Shown here one piece after another: positions 35,901 through 45,057 of a stretch of 64,000 bases of DNA. The DNA comes from Prauserella_A sp040645195. Its GTDB lineage: Bacteria; Actinomycetota; Actinomycetes; Mycobacteriales; Pseudonocardiaceae. The stretch lies in NCBI RefSeq assembly GCF_040645195.1, contig NZ_JBEYXW010000010.1, forward strand, positions 110,201 to 174,200, read 5' to 3'. Position numbers and translations under genes: made by a program. The notes below the pieces were generated by a model. That model was not told the DNA's origin. It saw nothing but the letters and a program-made list of their open reading frames with translations, and made no database searches. Every line of letters begins with the position of its first letter. The first letter of the stretch is position 1.

Positions 35901-36725
35901 TCACTTCAGCAGTGGGAAACGTCCGGAGTTGAGCAACGCCAGTACCGCGTCCGTCTTGGCCTTCGGTGCCGCGTAGTCCGGATGAGCGCGGAACACGGCT
36001 GCCGCGTCGTGCAGATCGTGCAGTTGGACGGCTGCTTCCTCGACGCCACGGCCGGACACCGGATGCGTGGCCAGCGCCGGTTGCCGGGGATCGACACGGC
36101 CGACCGCGACCGCCTTGTCGACCCGTTTCGCGCAGCGGCAGAACGCATTGTCGTTGACGAGCCCGCACGTGGAGTTCAGGAACGCCTGGATCCGCCGTCG
36201 TGCCCGCTCCAACCGCTTCCGGTACGCCGCCGGTGTCACCTCCAGGATCCAGGCCGCCTCCGTCGACGACAGTTCGAAGACCTCACCGAGCACGAACGCG
36301 ATCCGCTCGGCCCGCTCCAGGCACTGCAACACCGCCTGCGAGCAGGTCAACCGGACCTCGTTGACCAGCAGGCTCGCTTCCGGACCGGTGTAGTCGGCGG
36401 TGGCGAGGCCGTCGACCAGACTGTCGCGGAACTCGTCAAGGCTGAGTTCCCGCACCTCCTGCGGGGTCTGCCTGCGCAGATTCAGCAGGTAGTTGACGCC
36501 GATCCGGTATGCCCACGTCAGCAGTTTCGCCTCCGCGCGCCACGACGACAGTCGCGTCACCACGCGAATCAAGATCTCCTGCGTCGCGTCCTCCGCGTCG
36601 GCGGGCCGCCACACCATCCGCAGCGCCAGCCGGTACAGCGGATCCTGGAGCAGGCGCACCACCTGCTCCAGGGCCGCTTTGTCACCGTCGACCGCCCGAG
36701 CGATCAGAGCGGTTTCGTCGTTCAT
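35901..36725 (-). CDS. ECF-type RNA polymerase sigma factor with Cys-containing C-terminal extension
   Basis: A 274-residue sigma-70 family protein. Region 2 is at about 10-80 (DPLYRLALRMVWRPADAEDATQEILIRV) and region 4 at about 120-175 (CLERAERIAFVLGEVFELSSTEAAWILEVTPAAYRKRLERAR). A 95-residue C-terminal extension contains the cysteine cluster CGLVNDNAFCRC. The extension may bind metal or sense redox or ligand. No separate anti-sigma gene is adjacent. Its ATG overlaps the dehalogenase stop by four bases, so the two are translated together. Confidence 0.88.
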   Translation of the reverse strand: MNDETALIARAVDGDKAALEQVVRLLQDPLYRLALRMVWRPADAEDATQEILIRVVTRLSSWRAEAKLLTWAYRIGVNYLLNLRRQTPQEVRELSLDEFRDSLVDGLATADYTGPEASLLVNEVRLTCSQAVLQCLERAERIAFVLGEVFELSSTEAAWILEVTPAAYRKRLERARRRIQAFLNSTCGLVNDNAFCRCAKRVDKAVAVGRVDPRQPALATHPVSGRGVEEAAVQLHDLHDAAAVFRAHPDYAAPKAKTDAVLALLNSGRFPLLK

Positions 36726-37576
36726 GCCGACATTGTGCGAGGCAGCCACCGCGCTATCGCCTTTCCGATCGCGTCCGGCTGATCCTCCGGCGCCTGGTGC
36801 CCACCAGGCCCGACCCACTCGGTCTCGACGTTCGCGAACGTCGAGCCGGCCCACGCCACCGCCTCCGGCGAGCCCATCCCGACACCCGGCTCGACGCCCA
36901 CGACGAGCACCGGCACCGGTGTCGATGCCAGCCAGCGGCCGTAGTCCAGCACGCGCTGGTGCACATCGGCCGGTTCGCCGTCGATCGGGATCTCCCTCGG
37001 CCACACGAGCAGCGGCTTCCGCGAGGCCGGATCGCGGAACGGCGCCCGGTAGACGTCGTGATCGTCGGCCGCCAGCCCGCTGACCACGCCGTGCGGCAGG
37101 TTGAACTCGATGAACATGTTGTCCCGCAGGATCATCTCCTCACCCTGCGGCGAACGGATCGCGCGGAACAGTTCCTCGCCCTGCGGTGGGAAGTCGGTCC
37201 ATCGCATCGGCCGCAGGAACGTCTCGGTGACCGCGATGCCGCGCGCCCGGCCGGGATGCCGGCGCGCCCAGTCCATGCCGAGCGCGCCGCCCCAGTCGTG
37301 CCCGACGATCACCACGTCGTCGATGCCCAGCGCGTCGAACCACGCGTCCAGGTAGCGGACGTGGTCGACGAAGCGGTAGCCGATGTCGGGTTTGCCGGAC
37401 GCTCCCATGCCGATCAGGTCCGGTGCGATGCAGCGGGCCTGGCCTGCGACGTGCGGGATCACGTTGCGCCACAGGTAGGACGACGTGGGGTTCCCGTGCA
37501 GGAACACCACGGGCACGTCACCGGTGCCGGTTTCGTTGTAAGCAATGAACGAGTCGAGTACGTCGACCGTATCCAT
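36722..37576 (-). CDS. Haloalkane dehalogenase (alpha/beta hydrolase)
   Basis: A 284-residue alpha/beta hydrolase with the haloalkane dehalogenase residue set. Nucleophile Asp94 is in GHDWGG, with halide-stabilising Trp95 next to it and Asn29 in HGNPTSS. The catalytic His260 is in GGHQAPED. A candidate acid is Glu in AVTETFLRP. It hydrolyses carbon-halogen bonds to alcohol plus halide; the natural substrate is unknown. The start is ATG 37576 behind GGAAGGA; an earlier ATG at 37609 lacks a site. Translationally coupled to the downstream sigma-factor gene. Confidence 0.87.
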   Translation of the reverse strand: MDTVDVLDSFIAYNETGTGDVPVVFLHGNPTSSYLWRNVIPHVAGQARCIAPDLIGMGASGKPDIGYRFVDHVRYLDAWFDALGIDDVVIVGHDWGGALGMDWARRHPGRARGIAVTETFLRPMRWTDFPPQGEELFRAIRSPQGEEMILRDNMFIEFNLPHGVVSGLAADDHDVYRAPFRDPASRKPLLVWPREIPIDGEPADVHQRVLDYGRWLASTPVPVLVVGVEPGVGMGSPEAVAWAGSTFANVETEWVGPGGHQAPEDQPDAIGKAIARWLPRTMSA

Positions 37577-37660
37577 GATCGTGTCCTTCCTCGGTGGAGT
37601 CGCTTTCACTCCGGTTGGACACCCGCTGCGGCCGACTGTGACATCAGGACCGCAACTTCC

Positions 37661-39373
37661 TCAACTCACCGGCTCGACGAGTTTGGGGCGCGCCTCGGGG
37701 GCGGCGGAACGCCGGGCGTCGGCTGCCTCGTCGTTGGGCTGCGTCTGCGAGTCCCGTTCCGCCTCCACCCGCGCCTGGTACACCTCCACCTCGCGCGCGG
37801 TGGTCGCCGCCGACCAGCCCAGCACCTCGCCCACCAGGGTGGCGACCTGTGCAGCGCAGTCCACTCCGCGGTGCGGGTACTCGATCGAAATGCGCATCCG
37901 CCGGGCGAGTACGTCCTCCAGGTGTAGTGCCCCTTCGTGGCTCGCCGCATAGACGGCCTCCACCCGCAGGTAGTCCGGCGCGTGGTCGATGGGCCGCAGC
38001 AGCTCGGGGCGCCCATCCGCCAGTGCCAGCACCTCACCGATGAGCGAGCCATAGCGGTCGAGAAGGTGCCGCACGCGGTACGGATGCAGGCCGTGCGCGG
38101 CCGCGAGCTGGTCGGCCTGGTTCACCAGCGCGTGGTAACCGTCGGCGCCGAGCAACGGGACCTTGTCGGTGATCGACGGCTGCACACGTGCGGGCAGGTC
38201 CACCGAGGCGGCGTCGACCGCGTCCCCCGCCATGACCCGGTACGTCGTGTACTTGCCGCCTGCGATCGCGACGAGTCCGGGCGCCACGCGGGCGACGGCA
38301 TGCTCGCGGGACAGCTTCGAGGTCTCCTCGCTCTCCCCGGCCAGCAGTGGGCGCAGCCCCGCGTAGACGCCTTCGATGTCGGAGTGGGTGAGCTGCGTGG
38401 CGAGCACCGCGTTGACGTGCTCGAGGATGTAGTCGATGTCGTTGCGCGTGGCGGCGGGGTGGGCGAGGTCGAGGTTCCAGTCGGTGTCGGTGGTCCCGAC
38501 AATCCAGTGGTTGCGCCACGGAATCACGAACAGCACCGACTTCTCGGTGCGCAGGATCAACCCCGTCTCGGAGACGATCCGGTCGCGCGGCACGACGATG
38601 TGGACACCCTTGCTTGCCCGTACCCGGAACCGGCCTCTGCTGCCGGACAGCCGCTGCAGCTCATCGGTCCACACCCCGGTCGCGTTGATCACCGCGCTGG
38701 CGTGGACCAGAGTCTCCTTGCCGTCCTCGACGTCGCGCACCCGCACACCGGACACCCGGTCGGCCTCACGCAGGAACTCCACCACCTGGGTGGAGGTGCG
38801 CACAACCGCGCCGTAGTGCGCTGCGGTGCGCGCGACCGTCATCGTGTGCCGTGCGTCGTCGGACTGCGCGTCGTAGTAGCGGATGCCACCGATGAGCGCG
38901 TCGCGTTTGAGCGCGGGCACCATCCGTAACGCGCCTGCCTTGGTCAGATGCTTCTGGCCGGGCACCGAGCGGGCGCCGCCCATCGTGTCGTAGAGCAGCA
39001 GGCCGGCGGCGGTGTAGGGCCGTTCCCAGACCCGGTGGGTCAGCGGGTAGAGGAAGCTGACCGGCTTCACCAGGTGCGGCGCGAGCCGGGTCAGCATCAA
39101 CTCCCGCTCCCGCAGCGCCTCCCGCACCAGACCGAACTCCAGCTGCTCCAGGTAGCGGAGCCCACCGTGGAAGAGCTTGCTGGACCGGCTGGAGGTGCCG
39201 GATGCGAGGTCGCGGGCCTCGACCAGCGCGACCCGCAGGCCACGCGTCGCGGCGTCGAGTGCGGTGCCGGCTCCCACCACGCCCCCACCGATGACGACTA
39301 CGTCGAAGGTCTCTTCGCCGAGCCTCCGCCAGGAACGCTCTCGCGCGGCCGGCCCCAGCTCCGCCTCAGTCAC
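37661..39373 (-). CDS. glpD: Aerobic glycerol-3-phosphate dehydrogenase, GlpD
   Basis: FAD enzyme at the membrane that oxidises glycerol-3-phosphate to dihydroxyacetone phosphate and passes electrons to quinone. It is 570 residues. The FAD dinucleotide fold VVVIGGGVVGAGTALDAA is near residue 25, then SSRSSKLFHGGLRYLE, IPWRNHWIVGTTDTDW and a GGKYTTYRVMA motif; a C-terminal cap domain follows. Start is GTG 39373 after GAGGGAGG. Divergent from glpF-glpK, so all three genes probably answer to glycerol together. Confidence 0.95.
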   Translation of the reverse strand: MTEAELGPAARERSWRRLGEETFDVVVIGGGVVGAGTALDAATRGLRVALVEARDLASGTSSRSSKLFHGGLRYLEQLEFGLVREALRERELMLTRLAPHLVKPVSFLYPLTHRVWERPYTAAGLLLYDTMGGARSVPGQKHLTKAGALRMVPALKRDALIGGIRYYDAQSDDARHTMTVARTAAHYGAVVRTSTQVVEFLREADRVSGVRVRDVEDGKETLVHASAVINATGVWTDELQRLSGSRGRFRVRASKGVHIVVPRDRIVSETGLILRTEKSVLFVIPWRNHWIVGTTDTDWNLDLAHPAATRNDIDYILEHVNAVLATQLTHSDIEGVYAGLRPLLAGESEETSKLSREHAVARVAPGLVAIAGGKYTTYRVMAGDAVDAASVDLPARVQPSITDKVPLLGADGYHALVNQADQLAAAHGLHPYRVRHLLDRYGSLIGEVLALADGRPELLRPIDHAPDYLRVEAVYAASHEGALHLEDVLARRMRISIEYPHRGVDCAAQVATLVGEVLGWSAATTAREVEVYQARVEAERDSQTQPNDEAADARRSAAPEARPKLVEPVS

Positions 39374-39516
39374 TCGGCCTCCCTCGTCGCGCCGACGTTG
39401 CAAGCATCGCACGCCGACCGAACGCCGCGCCTGTTGCCAGCTTGTCTCGACCGGGACCACCGAGGAGCATGAAGAACCTGGAGGCAACGATGCCTCGGGG
39501 TTTTCGGAGGTACGCC
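39374..39516. promoter_or_regulatory. Divergent glycerol promoter region (glpD / glpF)
   Basis: A 143-nt gap that must hold both promoters. GAGGCA-ACGA-TGCCTC (39481-39496) forms a small hairpin over an alternative glpF start codon at 39490. No known glycerol regulator site is recognised. Confidence 0.35.
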
Positions 39517-40455
39517 ATGACCGAAACATTGCCTCGTCAGCAGGTCAGCGCGTGGAACAGGCTGCGCCAGCACACTGCTGGGGAGTTGTTGGCCGAGTTC
39601 CTCGGCACGGCGGTCCTGATCATCCTGGGCTGTGGGTCCGTCGCGGTCGCCGTCGCCGCGTTGCCCGAATCAGGACGCCAAGCGGTCGCGTTCGGGCCGT
39701 CCAACTGGTTGATCATCTGCTTCGGCTGGGGTTTGGCGGTCGTCTTCGGCGTGTACGTGGCCGGCGGTGTGAGCGGCGCGCACATCAACCCGGCTGTGAC
39801 GCTGGCCTTCGCGGTCCGGCGTAAGTTCCCCTGGCCGAAGGTGCTGCCGTACTGGGGCGCCCAGCTGCTGGGCGCCTTCGCGGGCGCGGCAGTCGTGTAC
39901 GCGGTTTACAGCAGCGCGATCAACGCGTTCCTGGCTGCGCAGACGCCACCGACCACGAAGCCGGACTCACTGGCGACGTTCTCGATATTCGCAACGTTCC
40001 CCGCCCAGTACTTCGGCAACAGTATCTGGGGCCCACTGGTCGACCAGATCGTCGGCACGGCGATCCTCGTGGCGCTCATCGCCGCACTGATCGACACCCG
40101 CAACGTGTCACCGTTGAGCAACATGACGCCGTTCGTGATCGGCTTCATCGTCGTGGCGATCGGCATGACCTACGGCCCGAACGCGGGGTACGCCATCAAC
40201 CCGGCACGCGACTTCGGACCTCGGCTACTGGCCTTCGTCGCGGGATGGGGAAACAAGGCGCTGCCGGGCGACGGCGCCTGGTTCAGTAATTACTGGTGGA
40301 TACCGATAGTCGGGCCCCTCGTCGGTGGCGTCCTCGGTGTGCTGATCTACGACTTCTTCATCGGCCAGGTGCTCAGCGCCCGGACGGCACCGGGAGCAAC
40401 GCCCACGCACGAGCCGGGCCGGGTCCCCGAGTCGGCTGACGAAGCCAAGCGGTAA
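39517..40455 (+). CDS. glpF: Glycerol uptake facilitator, GlpF (MIP/aquaporin family)
   Basis: A 312-residue aquaglyceroporin with six helices and both NPA-type boxes: SGAHINPAVT in the first half and GYAINPARDFGPR in the second; the Asp after the second box marks a glycerol channel. Start chosen at ATG 39517 behind CGGAGG; an in-frame ATG at 39490 also has a good site but lies in a small hairpin. It lets glycerol enter, to be trapped by GlpK, whose gene follows 17 bases later. Confidence 0.94.
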   Translation: MTETLPRQQVSAWNRLRQHTAGELLAEFLGTAVLIILGCGSVAVAVAALPESGRQAVAFGPSNWLIICFGWGLAVVFGVYVAGGVSGAHINPAVTLAFAVRRKFPWPKVLPYWGAQLLGAFAGAAVVYAVYSSAINAFLAAQTPPTTKPDSLATFSIFATFPAQYFGNSIWGPLVDQIVGTAILVALIAALIDTRNVSPLSNMTPFVIGFIVVAIGMTYGPNAGYAINPARDFGPRLLAFVAGWGNKALPGDGAWFSNYWWIPIVGPLVGGVLGVLIYDFFIGQVLSARTAPGATPTHEPGRVPESADEAKR

Positions 40456-40472
40456 GGAAACGAGGAGCCGTT

Positions 40473-41984
40473 ATGCCGTCGTACGTCGCAGCGATCGACC
40501 AGGGCACTACGTCGACCCGGACGATGATCTTCGATCACTCCGGGCGGGTCGTCGCATCGGATCAGAAGGAGCACGAGCAGATCTTCCCGCAGGCCGGCTG
40601 GGTCGAGCACAACGCGGAGGAGATCTGGGAGAACGTCCGCGCGGTGACCGCGGGCGCGCTCGCCAAGGCGGACCTTCGGGCAGGCGATATCGCCGCCGTC
40701 GGTGTCACCAACCAGCGCGAGACCTCGCTGGTCTGGGATCGCGCTACGGGCAAGCCGGTCTACAACGCGATCGTCTGGCAGGACACCAGGACCGCCCGGA
40801 TCGTCAACGAGCTCGGTGCGCTCGGCGGCGGCCAGGAACGGTACCGCGCCAAAACCGGCCTGCCCCTCGCGACATACTTCTCGGGGCCGAAGGTCAAGTG
40901 GATTCTGGACAATGTGGACGGTGTCAGGGCCCGCGCCGAGGCCGGCGATCTCCTGTTCGGCAACATGGACACCTGGGTGCTGTGGAACATGACGGGTGGA
41001 CCCGACGGTGGTCTCCACATCACCGACCCGTCCAACGCCTCCCGCACGATGCTCATGGACCTGGACACGCTGTCCTGGGACGAGAACATCGCCGCCGAGA
41101 TGGGCATCCCGCTGTCGATGTTGCCGGAAATCCGGTCGTCGTCGGAGAAGTACGGCACGGTACGCGAGCGCGGCGTGCTCGGCGGGGTGCCGATCGCCGG
41201 CATCCTGGGTGATCAGCAGGCGGCGACGTTCGGGCAGGCGTGCCTGTCGGTCGGCGAGGCCAAGAACACCTACGGAACGGGCAACTTCGTGCTGCTGAAC
41301 ACGGGCACGGAGAAGGTCATGTCGCAGAACGGCCTGCTCACGACCGTCTGCTACAAGATCGGCGACAACGCCACGGTGTACGCGCTGGAGGGATCCATCG
41401 CGGTCACCGGCTCCCTGGTGCAGTGGCTGCGGGACAACCTCCAGATCATCGGCTCCGCCCCCGAGGTCGAGGAGCTGGCCCGCGGTGTCGAGGACAACGG
41501 CGGCGCGTACTTCGTGCCTGCGTTCTCGGGCCTGTTCGCCCCGTACTGGCGCTCCGACGCCCGTGGTGTGATCGTGGGCCTGACCCGGTTCGTGAACCGG
41601 GGGCATCTGGCCCGCGCCGCGCTCGAGGCGACGGCGTTCCAGACCCGCGAGGTCATCGATGCCATGAACGCCGACTCCGGCGTACCGCTGAAGACGCTCA
41701 AGGTCGACGGCGGCATGGTCGTCAACGACCTGCTGATGCAGTTCCAGGCCGACATCCTCGGCGTCCAGGTCATCCGCCCGGTGGTGGCCGAGACGACCGC
41801 GCTCGGCTCCGCCTACGCCGCGGGCCTCGCGGTCGGCTTCTGGGAAGGCGAGGCCGACATCCGCAACAACTGGGCGCAGGACAAGGTGTGGGACCCGGCG
41901 ATGGACGACGTCCATCGGGAACGGCAGTACCACAACTGGAAGAAGGCGGTCACGCGGACGTTCGACTGGATCGAGCACGACTGA
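40473..41984 (+). CDS. glpK: Glycerol kinase, GlpK
   Basis: ATP-dependent phosphorylation of glycerol to glycerol-3-phosphate, the substrate of GlpD. It is 503 residues, the usual length. FGGY-family features are AIDQGTTSTR (residues 7-16), TNQRETSLVW, GILGDQQAATFGQ and the C-terminal LKVDGGMVVNDLLMQFQAD region. It is downstream of glpF with SD AGGAAACGAGGAG. The strong hairpin after it ends the transcript. Confidence 0.97.
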   Translation: MPSYVAAIDQGTTSTRTMIFDHSGRVVASDQKEHEQIFPQAGWVEHNAEEIWENVRAVTAGALAKADLRAGDIAAVGVTNQRETSLVWDRATGKPVYNAIVWQDTRTARIVNELGALGGGQERYRAKTGLPLATYFSGPKVKWILDNVDGVRARAEAGDLLFGNMDTWVLWNMTGGPDGGLHITDPSNASRTMLMDLDTLSWDENIAAEMGIPLSMLPEIRSSSEKYGTVRERGVLGGVPIAGILGDQQAATFGQACLSVGEAKNTYGTGNFVLLNTGTEKVMSQNGLLTTVCYKIGDNATVYALEGSIAVTGSLVQWLRDNLQIIGSAPEVEELARGVEDNGGAYFVPAFSGLFAPYWRSDARGVIVGLTRFVNRGHLARAALEATAFQTREVIDAMNADSGVPLKTLKVDGGMVVNDLLMQFQADILGVQVIRPVVAETTALGSAYAAGLAVGFWEGEADIRNNWAQDKVWDPAMDDVHRERQYHNWKKAVTRTFDWIEHD

Positions 41985-41993
41985 CCGCAGCAG

Positions 41994-42021
41994 GGAGCGT
42001 CACCCCCGGGTGACGCTCCCA
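41994..42021. terminator. Bidirectional hairpin terminator (glpK / VOC gene)
   Basis: Perfect 13-bp stem GGGAGCGTCACCC / GGGTGACGCTCCC with a 2-nt loop, nine bases after glpK and seven before the convergent VOC gene's stop. Confidence 0.8.
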
Positions 42022-42028
42022 TGACCGG

Positions 42029-42811
42029 TCAGGCCGATTCCGTGACCGAGATCAGGACGAAGTAGGAGCCCTGGTTGTCGGTCACCGTCGACATCCGGCC
42101 GTAGGGCGAGTCGGTGGGCGGGCGCACGACGTCGCCGCCGAGTTCACCGACCCTGGCCACTGCCGCGTCGGTGTCGGTGACGCCGAAGTACACCGACCAG
42201 TGCGGCGGCACGTCGGCGGGCGCCTCGGACGACATCTGACCGAGCCCGCCGACGACGTTGCCGCCTACCTTGAGGGCGGCGTAGGAGTAGCCGCCGGCCG
42301 ACATGTCGTCGAACTCGTAGCCGAACACGGTTCCGTAGAATCCCTTCGCCCGATCGAAGTCCCGTGTGATGCACTCCATCCATACGGCGGAGTTCGGTAC
42401 GTTCGCGAGCTGGATGCCCGTGTGCTGGACGGCCTGCCACAGGCCGAACACCGAGCCGGTGGGATCGGCCGCGATGGCCATCTTCCCGGCCTGCATCACG
42501 TCCATCGGCGGCATGACGATGTTGCCGCCGCTCTCGCTGATCGCCGCGACGATCTTGGCGAGGTCCGAGGTCGCCAGGTAGATCGTCCACGCCGCGCGTG
42601 CGCCAGCCTGGTCCGGCGGAATGGCACCGATACCGGCGACGTTCCTGCCCTGCCGTGAGCACAGCAGGTAGTTGCCGGCCTCGTCGCCCTGATCGGCGAA
42701 GTCCCAACCCAGCAGCGCACCGTAGAAGTCCATGGCCATCCGCGGATCCGGCACCATCAGATCCACCCAGCACGGCGTACCGTCAGGCCACGGTGTGTCG
42801 CGTGTCGTCAT
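42029..42811 (-). CDS. VOC (glyoxalase/dioxygenase) superfamily protein, two-domain
   Basis: A 260-residue cytoplasmic protein of two vicinal-oxygen-chelate domains in tandem (about 10-125 and 135-258), each with a DFYGALLGW- or GFYGTVFGYEF-type start. Metal-ligand positions are only partly kept, so catalysis is uncertain. The family includes hydroxylases linked to secondary metabolism and resistance proteins; no specific role can be assigned. Start ATG 42811 (MTTRDTPWPDG). Convergent with glpK. Confidence 0.82.
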   Translation of the reverse strand: MTTRDTPWPDGTPCWVDLMVPDPRMAMDFYGALLGWDFADQGDEAGNYLLCSRQGRNVAGIGAIPPDQAGARAAWTIYLATSDLAKIVAAISESGGNIVMPPMDVMQAGKMAIAADPTGSVFGLWQAVQHTGIQLANVPNSAVWMECITRDFDRAKGFYGTVFGYEFDDMSAGGYSYAALKVGGNVVGGLGQMSSEAPADVPPHWSVYFGVTDTDAAVARVGELGGDVVRPPTDSPYGRMSTVTDNQGSYFVLISVTESA

Positions 42812-42898
42812 TGCCGCACTCCAATGCTCGTGACAGCTGCTCACTTCCCAGTGTCACCAGTCGGAGCGGTCGGCGGGCAACACGCGCCGAGGAGAATT

Positions 42899-44299
42899 TC
42901 AGTCCAGGTCGTCGTGGCGCATGAGCTGGCGCCCGGCCTCGGTGATCGAACCGGACAGCGAGGGGTAGACCGAGAACGTCAGCGCCAGATGCTCCACGGT
43001 CAGCTGGTTCTGCACAGCCAGCGCGATCGGCAGGATCAGCTCGCTCGCGGTCGGCGCCACCACGACACCGCCGACGACCACACCGGTGGCGGGGCGGCAG
43101 AACAGCTTGACGAAGCCCTGGCGCAGTCCTTCCATCTTCGCGCGCGCGTTGGTGGCCAGCGGCAGCATGATCGTGCGCGCAGGCACCTCACCGGAGTCGA
43201 TGGCCTGCTGGCTGATGCCGACCGTAGCGATCTCGGGGTGGGTGAACACGTTCGCGGCGACGGTGCGCAACCGGATCGGGGCGACGCCCTCGCCGAGCGC
43301 GTGCCACATGGCGATCCGGCCCTGCATGCTGGCGACCGAGGCGAGCATGAGCAGGCCGGTGCAGTCGCCTGCCGCGTAGACGCCGGGTGCGCTGGTGCGC
43401 GAGACCCGGTCGACCGTCAGGAACCCCCCGGGGCCGGGTTCGATGCCCACCCGCTCCAGGCCGATGCCGGTGGTGTTGGGCACCGATCCGACCGTCATCA
43501 GCGCGTGGCTGGCCTCGATCTCCCTGCCGTCGGTCAGGTGGATCTTCACGCCCTTCTCGGTGCGCTCGACCCGGTCGGCGCGCGCGTGCTTGACCACGGT
43601 CGTGCCGCGCTGGGCGAACACCTCCTCCAGCACGGCGGCGGCGTCGGCGTCCTCGTGCGGGAGCACCCGGTCACGGCTGGAGACGACGGTGACCTTGACC
43701 CCCATCTCGGTGTAGGCCGAGGCGAACTCGGCACCGGTCACACCAGACCCGATGACGGCGAGGTGCTCGGGCAGCTCAGGCAGGTCGTAGAGCTGCCGCC
43801 AGTCGAGGATGCGCTCGCCGTCCGGTACGGCGCCGGGCAGCACGCGTGGCGTGGCTCCGGTGGCGATGAGCACGACATCGGCCTCGAGGATCTCCTCGAC
43901 GCCCGGCCCGGTGACGCTGACCCGGTGCGTGGCGAGGCCGGGCTCGCTGTCGCAGAAGCGGGCGGAGCCGATGATCACCCGCACGCCTTCGCGCTGCACC
44001 CTGGCGCGGATGTCCGCCGACTGGGCGAGCGCGAGACCACGGACGCGGCCGTGGACGGTGGGCAGGTCGACGTGGGTGTCGGCGAGGTCGGTGGCGATGC
44101 CGAGCTCCGAAAGGCCGTGCAGGCTGGCCCTGGCTCCGGAGGAGGCGATGAACGTCTTGGAGGGCACACAGTCGTAGAGCACGCAGGCGCCGCCGAGTCC
44201 GTCCCGCTCGACGATGGTCACATCGGCCCCGTGCTGTGCCGCGACCAAAGCCGCCTCGTAGCCGGCTGGTCCGCCGCCCATGATCACGATCCTGGTCAC
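42899..44299 (-). CDS. lpdA: FAD-dependent NAD(P)H-quinone dehydrogenase, LpdA-like
   Basis: A 466-residue flavoprotein of the lipoamide-dehydrogenase fold, matching mycobacterial LpdA (Rv3303c), a quinone reductase. FAD motif MGGGPAGYEAA (7-17), NAD motif VIGSGVTGAEFASAY, APGVYAAGDCTG and a C-terminal dimer domain ending AGRQLMRHDDLD. Two cysteines, Cys39 and Cys44 (CVLYDC), sit at the redox-disulfide position, while the C-terminal His-Glu catalytic pair of true Lpd is replaced (VYPSLSGSITE). So dihydrolipoamide turnover is unlikely. GTG start 44299. Confidence 0.9.
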   Translation of the reverse strand: MTRIVIMGGGPAGYEAALVAAQHGADVTIVERDGLGGACVLYDCVPSKTFIASSGARASLHGLSELGIATDLADTHVDLPTVHGRVRGLALAQSADIRARVQREGVRVIIGSARFCDSEPGLATHRVSVTGPGVEEILEADVVLIATGATPRVLPGAVPDGERILDWRQLYDLPELPEHLAVIGSGVTGAEFASAYTEMGVKVTVVSSRDRVLPHEDADAAAVLEEVFAQRGTTVVKHARADRVERTEKGVKIHLTDGREIEASHALMTVGSVPNTTGIGLERVGIEPGPGGFLTVDRVSRTSAPGVYAAGDCTGLLMLASVASMQGRIAMWHALGEGVAPIRLRTVAANVFTHPEIATVGISQQAIDSGEVPARTIMLPLATNARAKMEGLRQGFVKLFCRPATGVVVGGVVVAPTASELILPIALAVQNQLTVEHLALTFSVYPSLSGSITEAGRQLMRHDDLD

Positions 44300-44396
44300 G
44301 CTCGTTCCCTTCTACCGACGACGTCCGCGCCCACTCTAGGAGAGGACAGGCGGAGTGCGTCCTTTCGGGGGACCGCGTGGCAGTTAGGCTGTCGGC

Positions 44397-44849
44397 GTGC
44401 CCTTGTATGCCGCGTACGGGTCCAACATGGAGCCCACCCAGATGATGGAGCGAGCTCCGCACTCGCCGATGGCGGGCACCGGCTGGCTGGAAGGCTGGCG
44501 GTTGACCTTCGGTGGCGAGGACCTGGGCTGGGAGGGCGCGCTCGCCACGATCGTGGAGGACCCGTCGTCGCGGGTGTTCGTGGTGCTCTACGACGTCACC
44601 CACCTCGACGAGTCGCTGCTGGACCAATGGGAGGGCGGCGACCTCGGCATCCACAACAAGATCCGGCTGCGGGTGCAGACCATGGACGGTTCCGTGCTGG
44701 CCTGGCTGTACGTTCTCGATGCCTACGAGGGCGGCCTGCCTTCCGCGCGGTACCTCGGGGTGCTCGCCGACGCCGCGGAAGCCGCCGGCGCCCCAGCCGA
44801 CTACGTCAACGATCTACGAACCCGCCCCTGCAAGGGCATAGGCCCCTAG
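44397..44849 (+). CDS. Gamma-glutamylcyclotransferase-like protein
   Basis: A 150-residue protein with the YGSNM glycine loop at the N-terminus (AAYGSNMEPTQM) and the general GGCT/AIG2 fold pattern. It may cyclise gamma-glutamyl amino acids or dipeptides; the substrate is not defined. It corresponds in position to Rv3304 beside lpdA. GTG start. It is divergent from lpdA, and its stop is followed after 21 bases by repeat array B. Confidence 0.82.
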   Translation: MPLYAAYGSNMEPTQMMERAPHSPMAGTGWLEGWRLTFGGEDLGWEGALATIVEDPSSRVFVVLYDVTHLDESLLDQWEGGDLGIHNKIRLRVQTMDGSVLAWLYVLDAYEGGLPSARYLGVLADAAEAAGAPADYVNDLRTRPCKGIGP

Positions 44850-44870
44850 CCGCTGCGCTGCGCCCAGGTG

Positions 44871-45057
44871 CGCGAGTCCCCCGCTCCGGTCGGCGAGTCC
44901 CCCGCGCAGGTGCGCGAGTCCCCCGCTCCAGCACGCGAGTCCCCCGCCCAGGCACGCGAGTCCCCCGCTCCAGTCGGCGAGTCCCCCGCTCCCGCGCGAG
45001 TCCCCCGCTGCAGTCGGCGAGTCCCCCGCTCCAGCACGCGAGTTGCGTTAAGCCGCA
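44871..45057 (+). repeat. 21-bp repeat array B (9 units, forward)
   Basis: Units begin at 44871, 44892, 44913, 44934, 44955, 44976, 44995, 45016 and 45037. The period is 21 bp except one 19-bp unit at 44976. The core is (C/G)GCGAGTCCCCCGC; the last unit reads CGCGAGTTGCG and runs into the DUF559 stop codon at 45048-45050. It points toward the DUF559 gene, opposite to array C on that gene's other side. Confidence 0.88.
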
